From Gemmatimonadales bacterium UBA2975 (lineage in GTDB: Bacteria; Gemmatimonadota; Gemmatimonadetes; Longimicrobiales; Gaopeijiaceae), in NCBI GenBank assembly GCA_002348265.1, contig DEAT01000028.1, forward strand, positions 119,983-183,982: a stretch of DNA of 64,000 bases, in the 5' to 3' direction. Every line of letters begins with the position of its first letter. The stretch's first letter is position 1. Below are positions 27,300-34,767 of this stretch, piece by piece. A program made the position numbers and the translations under genes. Below the pieces are notes generated by a model. The model was not told the DNA's origin. It saw only the letters and a list, made by a program, of their open reading frames with translations, and ran no database searches.

Positions 27300-28733
27300 G
27301 TGCGTAAAGGAGTGCTTGTCAGACACCTAATACGTGCCCATTTAGGCCCGTTCCTGTTCGCGCTATCAACAATTACCGGCCTTCTATTCATCAACGCCAT
27401 CGCACAGCGCGTCGACTCACTAGTGGGCAAGGGCCTACCTTGGCAAGTCGTCGTTGAATTCCTGTTCCTATCTCTGCCGCATACAATAGCGCTGTCTCTC
27501 CCAATGGCTGTGCTAGTTGCTGTTCTCTACGCCTTCAGTGACATGGCGGCCTCGAACGAAATTACGGCGATGTCCGCAGGCGGTGTAAGCCCAGCACGAA
27601 TGATACTCCCGGTTTTCGGTCTCGGTGCCATTGCCGCCCTAGCAATGCTTTTCTTCAATAATTCAGTCCTTCCGGAATCAAACCACGCGCTAAAAAACCT
27701 CCTGCTTGATATCGGCCGCAAGAGTCCTACCCTGGAACTCCGCGAGCAGGTCGTGAACGAACTCCGAACTGGAGTAGGCGTGAACCGCTATTTCCTAACC
27801 GCAGACCGAATAGATCACGACACTAACGAACTCGAAAACATCACCATCTTCGACGCGAATGACCCAATGCGACAGCGTACGACATACGCTGAAGCCGGCG
27901 AAATGGCATTCAACGATGCGAGAACAGACCTCTACCTGACACTCTACAACGGAGCCGTGCACGAGGTGCAGAATGATAGGGTTGGGGGATTCCAACGGCT
28001 CTACTTCGACAAGCAGGTAGTCCCCCTTCGTGAGGTCGGCAACGAGCTAGAGCGAAGATTAGGCGGGGGAGATCGCTCTGATCGCGAGATGGGCTTCAAA
28101 ATGCTCTTCGATAACGCGGACGAAAGGCAGGCACAACTCGATACAATACTACGAGAGAGCCGCAGCCAAGGAGAACAAGCCCTGCGAGTCGCACTCAACC
28201 TTGAGGCAGAGGCCGACTCCGCTGTCGCCAGTGAAAGTGCTCAAATTAGGGACATGCTTGGGGGAAGTCTCCGAGGACGTTACATCCAACGCGACCCAAT
28301 GACTCGGCAAATCGTAGCCGGTGCTCGAGCGAGATCAGCTCGCGGAGCGGCACTGCAACAATCGGTAAACCGGTTCAGAGTAGAGATCCACAAGAAACTC
28401 GCGATCGCAATCGCCTGTCTCGTGTTCGTCCTTATCGGGCCCCCTCTAGCGCTGCGATTCCCAAGTTCAGGGGTCGGATTCGTAGTCGTCGCCTCAGGAG
28501 TAATTTTTTTCATCTACTACGTCGGTCTACTCGGTGGGGAGGCGCTAGCGGACCGCCGCGTAGCTAGCCCTGCAATTACCATGTGGCTAGGCAATGTCAT
28601 CTTCTTTTCTTTGGGTGTTGCGCTTCTTCGCCGTATGGGACACACGTCCGGAACAAGCCGAACAAGCATAGGTGACGCAATCACCGGATTCTTTGGCCGA
28701 TCTTTAGCGCGAACAGGGAAAGAGGGCCCATGA
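27300..28733 (+). CDS. lptF: LPS export permease LptF
   Basis: This YjgP/YjgQ-family permease is ~477 residues from GTG 27300, chosen because AAGGG lies 5 bases upstream; the frame is open further upstream without similarity. LptF/LptG form the inner-membrane channel that, with the LptB ATPase, extracts lipopolysaccharide. Helices occur near the N-terminus (FLFALSTITGLLFINAIAQ, LFLSLPHTIALSLPMAVLVA) and C-terminus (LAIAIACLVFVLIGPPLALR, VGFVVVASGVIFFIYYVGLL). A large periplasmic beta-jellyroll lies between them. An extra, charged, probably helical stretch of ~100 residues (QAQLDTILRESRSQGEQALR) precedes the third helix and explains the length. It overlaps lptG by 4 bases. Confidence 0.93.
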   Translation: MRKGVLVRHLIRAHLGPFLFALSTITGLLFINAIAQRVDSLVGKGLPWQVVVEFLFLSLPHTIALSLPMAVLVAVLYAFSDMAASNEITAMSAGGVSPARMILPVFGLGAIAALAMLFFNNSVLPESNHALKNLLLDIGRKSPTLELREQVVNELRTGVGVNRYFLTADRIDHDTNELENITIFDANDPMRQRTTYAEAGEMAFNDARTDLYLTLYNGAVHEVQNDRVGGFQRLYFDKQVVPLREVGNELERRLGGGDRSDREMGFKMLFDNADERQAQLDTILRESRSQGEQALRVALNLEAEADSAVASESAQIRDMLGGSLRGRYIQRDPMTRQIVAGARARSARGAALQQSVNRFRVEIHKKLAIAIACLVFVLIGPPLALRFPSSGVGFVVVASGVIFFIYYVGLLGGEALADRRVASPAITMWLGNVIFFSLGVALLRRMGHTSGTSRTSIGDAITGFFGRSLARTGKEGP

Positions 28734-29797
28734 GGATCCTAGATCGTCTAGTTATCAAAAATTTCTTTCTTCTTTTCTGCCTCTTTCTTCTTTGCGCACC
28801 GCCACTGTTCGTACTCGGCGATTTAGCAGAGCACCTTGACGACTACATCGACCGTGGTCTCTCCCTCGGAGAAGTGTCGATGTCTTATGTCTACATGTAT
28901 CCACTCTTCATCCAGTGGTGCTTCCCAATTGCAGCACTCCTTGGAGCAGTCTTCACAGTCCACTGGATGACGACGCATCGTGAGATAGTGGCAGCCAAGG
29001 CCGGCGGAATCTCTTTTCATCGTCTCGTGGCTCCGATGCTCATAGCTGGCGTCCTCCTAACTGGCGTTGCGTTGGCTTTGACCGAGGTCGTGCCACGCAC
29101 CAACAAAATCTCAGCGCAAATCCTTCGCTCTGAAGCACCAGGTCGGTCCTGGCGCTCCGACTTCGTCTATAGGTCTGAGAAGGGAATCTCATGGCAAGTG
29201 AATAGACTGACAGCGTCCGACGGTCGAATGACAGACGTCGTGATCGAGCGTCCCATAACGGGTGATCGTAATGGCCTACACCTGATAGCAGAGGGCGCTA
29301 GGTTCCAAGCTGAGGATGGCTGGATCCTTGCTCAGGGGTTCATGAGAACAATCAGTGGTGATAGTGCTGAGACCACAATCGAATTTGATCGACTCATAAT
29401 GGCTGATCTAGTGGAACGTCCAGAAGAACTGCTTGAGGTGCCACCAGAGCCGGACGAGATGACGTACGCCGAAATCAATCACATGGCGGCAATAATTCAG
29501 AGGACCGGTGGCAACGCCAATGAACTTCTAGTAAAGCGGGAGCAGAAAATATCAATCCCGGTGACTACCCTGATCATTATCCTTTTCGGTACGCCACTTG
29601 CAACTAGCAGCAAACGAGGAGGGGCCGCGTTCGGGATTGGGCTCTCACTAGCCACCGTCCTCCTGTTCATGATGCTCCTGCGCGTCGCTGGAGCGCTGGG
29701 CGAAGCTGGTGCGGTATCCCCTTTAGCGGCAGCATGGATCCCTAACATGGTCTTTGCATTAACAGGTTTGATTCTCATGATACGGGTTCGAACTTAG
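28730..29797 (+). CDS. lptG: LPS export permease LptG
   Basis: This is the second YjgP/YjgQ-family permease (355 residues, normal length), translationally coupled to lptF by an ATGA overlap. Helices are LFCLFLLCAPPLFVLGDLAE, FPIAALLGAVFTVHW, LIAGVLLTGVALALTEVV, then a periplasmic domain (about residues 115-260). Two or three C-terminal helices follow (PVTTLIIILFGTPLATSSKR, LSLATVLLFMMLLRV and PNMVFALTGLILMIRV). The TSSKRGG loop is typical of the family. Together with LptF it supports a diderm, LPS-bearing envelope. Its stop overlaps the 3' end of the opposing dapF-like gene by 23 bases. Confidence 0.92.
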   Translation: MRILDRLVIKNFFLLFCLFLLCAPPLFVLGDLAEHLDDYIDRGLSLGEVSMSYVYMYPLFIQWCFPIAALLGAVFTVHWMTTHREIVAAKAGGISFHRLVAPMLIAGVLLTGVALALTEVVPRTNKISAQILRSEAPGRSWRSDFVYRSEKGISWQVNRLTASDGRMTDVVIERPITGDRNGLHLIAEGARFQAEDGWILAQGFMRTISGDSAETTIEFDRLIMADLVERPEELLEVPPEPDEMTYAEINHMAAIIQRTGGNANELLVKREQKISIPVTTLIIILFGTPLATSSKRGGAAFGIGLSLATVLLFMMLLRVAGALGEAGAVSPLAAAWIPNMVFALTGLILMIRVRT

Positions 29798-30725
29798 CTA
29801 AGAGACCTGCTTCGATGGTCCCACTCATTACGGAAGTGACAGGGCCGCGAAGAGTAATCTCTAGCGAATTATGTACTGAGACCGACAGCTGTCCTCCTGG
29901 CATCTCGATCAGGACGACTCCAAACGGAAGTGCGCCGGTCACAGCAAGTGCGACAGCTACGGCACATGAGCTGGTGCCGGAGGCCGCTGTTCTACCCACC
30001 CCTCTCTCCCAGATGCACGCATGGCCCCTCCCATGCTGAGCTCTAGCTAGCTGAACGTTGGTTCCAGCGGGGATGTCCGGATGCGAGGCGATAAAGGGAC
30101 CCAGGACGGAGAGCCGTTTTTCTGAGAACAACTCCCCATGCGAGTCAGCAAGTATGACAACATGAGGGTTCCCGACTGATACCGGAACAACCTCCAACTT
30201 CTCTCCCTCCGGACCGATCAGTGTGTAAGGCTCAGACTCACCATGCAGCAGTGTGGACCCTGCACCGATCGCCTCCGGACCAAGTCGAGCCACCCCCATC
30301 TCCACAGAGATATCAAACGTGCCATCAATCATACTATGAACATGGATGCGAACTTTCCCACCCCCGACCTTCGCATCAATGACGGATAGTCGGGGTTCAA
30401 GGCCTGAAAGATAAGCGGCTAGCACACGTAACCCGTTGCCGCTACGCTGGAACTCACTCCCGTCCGGATTGAACATACGCAGGGATACAACAGCGTGTGC
30501 GGGTGATCTCAGGCTTTTATCCGACATAACAACGACAAGACCGTCTGAAGCCAATCCCCGGTGTGGGTCACATGCCATAGCCACATTTTCGGGAGTCGCG
30601 ACCCAGGAGGCTTGATCACCATCGACCATCTCAAATACCAGATAGTCATTCCCTAGGCCGTGAGCCTTGTAAAAGCGCTTTGAAAGCCTAGGTCGGGTCC
30701 CGAGGTAAACAGTAGGATCAGTCAT
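29775..30725 (-). CDS. dapF: Diaminopimelate epimerase-family protein with both catalytic Cys replaced by Ser
   Basis: DapF interconverts LL- and meso-diaminopimelate for lysine and peptidoglycan synthesis by a two-Cys acid/base mechanism. The fold is clear from YKAHGLGNDYLVFE, RGLASDGLVVV, RMFNPDGSEFQ, VSVGNPHVVIL, IWERGVGRTAASG and EMPGGQLSV. However, the first catalytic Cys (E. coli CGNGAR) is Ser95 here (RSGNGLR; codon AGC), and the second (ACGSGAC) is Ser249 (ASGTSSC; codon TCC). The first change would be one base from TGC. It may be a functional variant, a different racemase, or an inactive relative. ATG 30725 matches the family start; no Shine-Dalgarno is evident. It is divergent from metH. 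Confidence 0.85.
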   Translation of the reverse strand: MTDPTVYLGTRPRLSKRFYKAHGLGNDYLVFEMVDGDQASWVATPENVAMACDPHRGLASDGLVVVMSDKSLRSPAHAVVSLRMFNPDGSEFQRSGNGLRVLAAYLSGLEPRLSVIDAKVGGGKVRIHVHSMIDGTFDISVEMGVARLGPEAIGAGSTLLHGESEPYTLIGPEGEKLEVVPVSVGNPHVVILADSHGELFSEKRLSVLGPFIASHPDIPAGTNVQLARAQHGRGHACIWERGVGRTAASGTSSCAVAVALAVTGALPFGVVLIEMPGGQLSVSVHNSLEITLRGPVTSVMSGTIEAGLLAKFEPVS

Positions 30726-30895
30726 GTGGAGCAAGAGAAATGCGAGTTTTGGGATATCCCCGTAAAAGTGCATCTTCGGCCAACACATCGCACCCCGCGT
30801 GCACCTAAGGGAGAGCAGGTCGTTGAATTCGAGCTTAAACGGATGTACTCTAATCGGACACTGAGGGGCGATTTGAAGCGTATTGCGGCCCGCAC

Positions 30896-30917
30896 GGTGA
30901 GACGAAAGCGTCCCACC
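30896..30917 (+). ncRNA. Stable hairpin in the metH leader
   Basis: GGTG-A-GACG-AAAG-CGTC-C-CACC forms two 4-bp stems with one mismatch, closed by an AAAG loop. It lies in the 268-base non-coding gap between dapF and metH, 22 bases ahead of the strong terminator-like stem. A small AGCT-AAAA-AGCT hairpin (30926-30937) sits between them. Possibly part of a regulatory leader; no known riboswitch consensus was recognised. Confidence 0.45.
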
Positions 30918-30938
30918 AGCGAACAAGCTAAAAAGCTG

Positions 30939-30977
30939 AAGCCCTGCATCGCAGTGCCCTGCGAGCGGGCTTTTGTT
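30939..30977 (+). terminator. Strong intrinsic terminator immediately upstream of metH
   Basis: Outer stem AAGCCC/GGGCTT (30939-30944, 30967-30972), GC/GC, and inner stem TCGCAG/CTGCGA (30949-30954, 30959-30964) form ~14 bp with two single-base bulges and a TGCC loop. It is followed by TTTTGTT. It ends 4 bases before the GGAGGA ribosome site of metH. As the upstream gene faces the other way, only a leader RNA of metH could be terminated here. Confidence 0.72.
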
Positions 30978-30993
30978 GTCGGAGGATCTTCCA

Positions 30994-33900
30994 TTGCAAC
31001 ACACGAAAACTCCACGATCGAGGAGTCAGCGGATTGACGCGCTCGACCGCGCGCTCTGCGAGCGCATCCTGGTCATGGATGGAGCGATGGGTACCATGAT
31101 CCAGCGATACGATCTCTCGGAAGAGGACTTCCGAGGTGAGCGCTTCGAGAACAGCTCAGTATCCCTAGAGGGAGCAAATGACCTTTTGTGCCTAAGTCGT
31201 CCCGCTCTCATTCGGTCGATTCACAGTGAATTCCTCCTAGCCGGCGCGGACTTGATCGAAACAAACACGTTCAGTTCAAATCGGATCTCTCTGGAGGACT
31301 ACGAACTATCGGAAATCAGCGAAGAGCTGAATCGTACCGCAGCCTCCCTTGCCCGAGAGGCCGCAGATACAGTAGAAGCAGGGCACCCTGATCGCATCTG
31401 CTGGGTCGCAGGCTCACTAGGTCCGACGAATCGCACCGCATCTCTATCCCCTGATGTGGGTGATCCAGGCGCACGAAATGTGACGTTCGACGAGCTCGTC
31501 AGGGCCTATTCCGAGCAGACCAAAGGCCTACTAAATGGTGGAGTAGACATTCTGTTGGTTGAGACCGCGTTCGATACACTCAATGCGAAAGCCGCCCTCT
31601 ATGCGATCTCTAAGGTTCTGGAGGAGATCGCTGAAGACGTGCCTGTCATGGTCTCCGGTACCATCACAGATCAGAGCGGTCGAACCCTCTCCGGACAGAC
31701 CCCTGAAGCGTTTTATAACTCCGTCGCTCACGGTGCCCAGCCAGGGCCGGGTCGGCGACGCGGATTACTCTCCGTCGGGCTGAACTGTGCACTGGGGATT
31801 GATCAACTCCGTCCCTTCCTTGAGGAGCTGTCCGAAGTGGCAGCCGTTCCGGTGAGTTGCTACCCGAACGCGGGGTTGCCGAATGAATTCGGGGAATACG
31901 ACGACACCGCAAAGCACATGGCCGCAGTCACCCGCGAGTACGCAGAACGCGGATTCATCAACATCGTGGGTGGGTGCTGCGGAACGACCCCTGAACATAT
32001 CCACGCGATTGCAGAGAGCGTAGCGAACGTCGAACCCCGGCGTCTTCCGGACGTTCCGATCCGAACTAGGCTCTCCGGCCTTGAGCCGCTGAATATAGGG
32101 CCCGAATCGCTGTTCGTTAACGTCGGCGAGCGCACGAACGTCACCGGCTCCCGACGCTTTGCGCGCTTAATTCTAGATGACGACTACGAGACGGCTGTGG
32201 ATGTCGCGCTTCAGCAAGTCAAGGGAGGCGCACAGATCCTCGATGTAAACATGGATGAGGGACTTCTCGACTCGGTCACGGCAATAACTCGATATCTCAA
32301 TCTCCTCGCGTCAGAGCCTGAGATATCGAGGATTCCCGTCATGGTGGATTCATCAGACTGGGCAGTAGTGGAGGCGGGACTCAAGACCCTTCAGGGCAAG
32401 GGCGTGGTAAACTCAATCTCAATGAAAGACGGGGAGGACGCATTCCGGCAGCGTGCTAGAGAGGTGCGACGCTTCGGTGCAGCAGCAGTTGTAATGGCGT
32501 TCGACGAACAGGGGCAAGCTGACACTCTCAGTCGACGGATCGACATCTGCTCCCGCGCATACCGGATCCTGGTCGAAGAAGAAGGATTTCTACCTGAGGA
32601 CATCATCTTTGACCCAAACGTCTTTGCGGTCGCGACAGGCATCGAAGAGCATAACGATTATGGGGTCTTGTTCATCGAAGCGGTGCGACGGATAAAGGCG
32701 TTATGCCCGAATGCGTTGACTAGCGGAGGCATCAGTAACGTTTCCTTCTCGTTCCGTGGCAGTCCAGAAGTGAGAGAGGCCATGCATGCTGCATTCCTCT
32801 ACCACGCTATAGATGCCGGGCTGGACATGGGTATCGTAAACGCGGGAGCGCTTCCGGTATACGACGACATCCCCGAAGAACTGTTGATACCGGTAGAGGA
32901 TGTGCTTCTCGCCCGAGATGAAGAGGCTACGGAGACGCTGACGCGCATCGCAAGCGAGCGAACCGGTACCACTCAGCTCCGAATGGAGGAAGACCTATCG
33001 TGGCGTGACGAGCCTGTCCGAGACCGCCTAGTTCATGCCCTAGTTAACGGAATTGACGCATGGATTGAAGAAGACGTCGAAGAAGCACGCCTAGAGTTGT
33101 CACGGGCTCTCGAAGTAATCGAGGGTCCATTGATGGACGGTATGAATGTGGTAGGAGACCGGTTTGGATCCGGTCGTATGTTCCTGCCCCAAGTTGTTAA
33201 GAGCGCTCGAGTTATGAAGAAGTCGGTAGCACAGTTAGTACCCTACTTGGACGCAGAGCAGGGTGACCTTTCGGGTAAGGGGAAGATTCTACTTGCCACC
33301 GTAAAGGGTGACGTCCATGACATAGGGAAAAACATCGTAGGAGTAGTGCTTCAGTGTAATGGCTACGAGATCGTTGATCTCGGCGTAATGATCCCTACCG
33401 AAAAGATACTAGAGGCAGCTCGTAATCACGAAGTCGACATGGTCGGTCTTTCAGGGCTGATTACTCCCTCGCTCAACCAGATGGTGAACGTAGCTACTGA
33501 GATGGAACGCCTCGGCTTCACCACACCTCTACTTATCGGAGGTGCTACTACGTCCCGGGCTCATACGGCCGTCAAAATCGAGGAGTGCTACTCAGGTCCC
33601 ACCGTGCACGTTCTAGATGCGTCGAGAGCTGTTGGCATAGTCTCAACCCTTCTCGACAGTGAACGCAGACCTGCGTTCATGGAAGAGACTCGACGAGAGT
33701 ACGCCGAATTACGCGACAGACGCGCCGGACGAGTGCAACAAACGACTCTTCTGACCATCGAGGAGGCGCGCGCGAGGGGTTTCGATGGCGGATGGCCCAA
33801 CTACACCCCGCCCACTCCAGCCTCACCTGGAATCCACCTGCTCGACGATATCTCCGTCGTCGACCTGCGCCCTTATATAGACTGGACTCCCTTCTTCAAG

Positions 33901-34767
33901 ACTTGGGAGTTACACGGTGCTTACCCTGAGATTATGGAAGACGAACTGGTAGGAGAAACGGCTAGAACACTTATCGACGAAGCAATGACGCTGCTAACGC
34001 AGATGGATGAAGACGGGGTTCTTGAGCCCCGTGCGGTCGTTGGTCTCTTTCCGGCACACTCAGAAGGTGACGACATCCATATCTTCTCACCCAGCGCTGC
34101 AGCCACAGGTCGAGACAGAGGCTCTGAAGACCAGTCTGGGCCAATCGCCGTGCTTCGGACACTGCGTCAACAGTTCAGGAAAGATGGACGGGCCAATCTT
34201 GCCTTGTCCGATTTCGTAGCACCGAAGGGAAGTCAGCAAGACTGGGTAGGTGGCTTCGCCGTAACTGCCGGCCGACTTGTCAACCAGCTGTCAGCTCGCT
34301 TCGAAGCAGAGCATGACGACTACCATGCAATCATGTCTAAGGCCCTCGCAGACCGTATCGCAGAGGCGCTTGCTGAGTACGTACACGAACACGTTCGCCA
34401 AATTCTTTGGGGATATGCAGCGGACGAGACTTTGGATAACGACGCACTTATAGCGGAGGCATACAGGGGTATCCGACCTGCTCCGGGATATCCAGCTTGC
34501 CCCGATCATTCGGAAAAGCGTGTTCTATTTGACATTCTCAAAGCTGAAGAATCGATAGGAATCACACTGACTGAGACCTATGCGATGGCGCCAGGCGCCT
34601 CCGTCAGTGGCTGGTACTTCGCACACCCTGAAGCCCGATACTTCGGTGTGGGGAGACTCGGCCGTGATCAGGTTGAGGACTATGCCCGCCGCAAAAGATG
34701 GAGCGTGGGAGATGCTGAGAGATGGCTAGCCCCAAACCTCGGTTACACGCCCGCGGACGGCACATGA
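30994..34767 (+). CDS. metH: Cobalamin-dependent methionine synthase
   Basis: MetH (1,257 residues) transfers a methyl group from methyl-tetrahydrofolate to homocysteine through cobalamin. Domains in order: homocysteine-binding barrel, residues ~10-330 (VMDGAMGTMIQRYDL; zinc Cys in NIVGGCCGTTPEHI), pterin-binding barrel ~350-610 (NVGERTNVTGSRRFARLI), cobalamin cap and binding domain ~650-890 (GDVHDIGKNIVGVVL, with His775 the cobalt ligand), and the SAM-dependent reactivation domain to the end (APGASVSGWYFAHPEARYF). The start is TTG 30994, with GGAGGA 7 bases upstream. It overlaps the next gene by ATGA. A terminator-like stem directly ahead of the ribosome site suggests attenuation. Confidence 0.98.
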   Translation: MQHTKTPRSRSQRIDALDRALCERILVMDGAMGTMIQRYDLSEEDFRGERFENSSVSLEGANDLLCLSRPALIRSIHSEFLLAGADLIETNTFSSNRISLEDYELSEISEELNRTAASLAREAADTVEAGHPDRICWVAGSLGPTNRTASLSPDVGDPGARNVTFDELVRAYSEQTKGLLNGGVDILLVETAFDTLNAKAALYAISKVLEEIAEDVPVMVSGTITDQSGRTLSGQTPEAFYNSVAHGAQPGPGRRRGLLSVGLNCALGIDQLRPFLEELSEVAAVPVSCYPNAGLPNEFGEYDDTAKHMAAVTREYAERGFINIVGGCCGTTPEHIHAIAESVANVEPRRLPDVPIRTRLSGLEPLNIGPESLFVNVGERTNVTGSRRFARLILDDDYETAVDVALQQVKGGAQILDVNMDEGLLDSVTAITRYLNLLASEPEISRIPVMVDSSDWAVVEAGLKTLQGKGVVNSISMKDGEDAFRQRAREVRRFGAAAVVMAFDEQGQADTLSRRIDICSRAYRILVEEEGFLPEDIIFDPNVFAVATGIEEHNDYGVLFIEAVRRIKALCPNALTSGGISNVSFSFRGSPEVREAMHAAFLYHAIDAGLDMGIVNAGALPVYDDIPEELLIPVEDVLLARDEEATETLTRIASERTGTTQLRMEEDLSWRDEPVRDRLVHALVNGIDAWIEEDVEEARLELSRALEVIEGPLMDGMNVVGDRFGSGRMFLPQVVKSARVMKKSVAQLVPYLDAEQGDLSGKGKILLATVKGDVHDIGKNIVGVVLQCNGYEIVDLGVMIPTEKILEAARNHEVDMVGLSGLITPSLNQMVNVATEMERLGFTTPLLIGGATTSRAHTAVKIEECYSGPTVHVLDASRAVGIVSTLLDSERRPAFMEETRREYAELRDRRAGRVQQTTLLTIEEARARGFDGGWPNYTPPTPASPGIHLLDDISVVDLRPYIDWTPFFKTWELHGAYPEIMEDELVGETARTLIDEAMTLLTQMDEDGVLEPRAVVGLFPAHSEGDDIHIFSPSAAATGRDRGSEDQSGPIAVLRTLRQQFRKDGRANLALSDFVAPKGSQQDWVGGFAVTAGRLVNQLSARFEAEHDDYHAIMSKALADRIAEALAEYVHEHVRQILWGYAADETLDNDALIAEAYRGIRPAPGYPACPDHSEKRVLFDILKAEESIGITLTETYAMAPGASVSGWYFAHPEARYFGVGRLGRDQVEDYARRKRWSVGDAERWLAPNLGYTPADGT

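Noticed and set aside
30726..31004. 93-codon N-terminal extension of the dapF-like protein
   Set aside because: DapF begins a few residues before the HGLGND segment; the extension crosses the metH leader hairpins on the other strand.
30726..31037. Plus-strand frame of 103 codons across the dapF-metH gap, Arg/Lys-rich
   Set aside because: It runs through the strong terminator stem and the metH ribosome site into metH in another frame, has no Shine-Dalgarno and resembles no protein family I know; the gap reads better as a structured leader.
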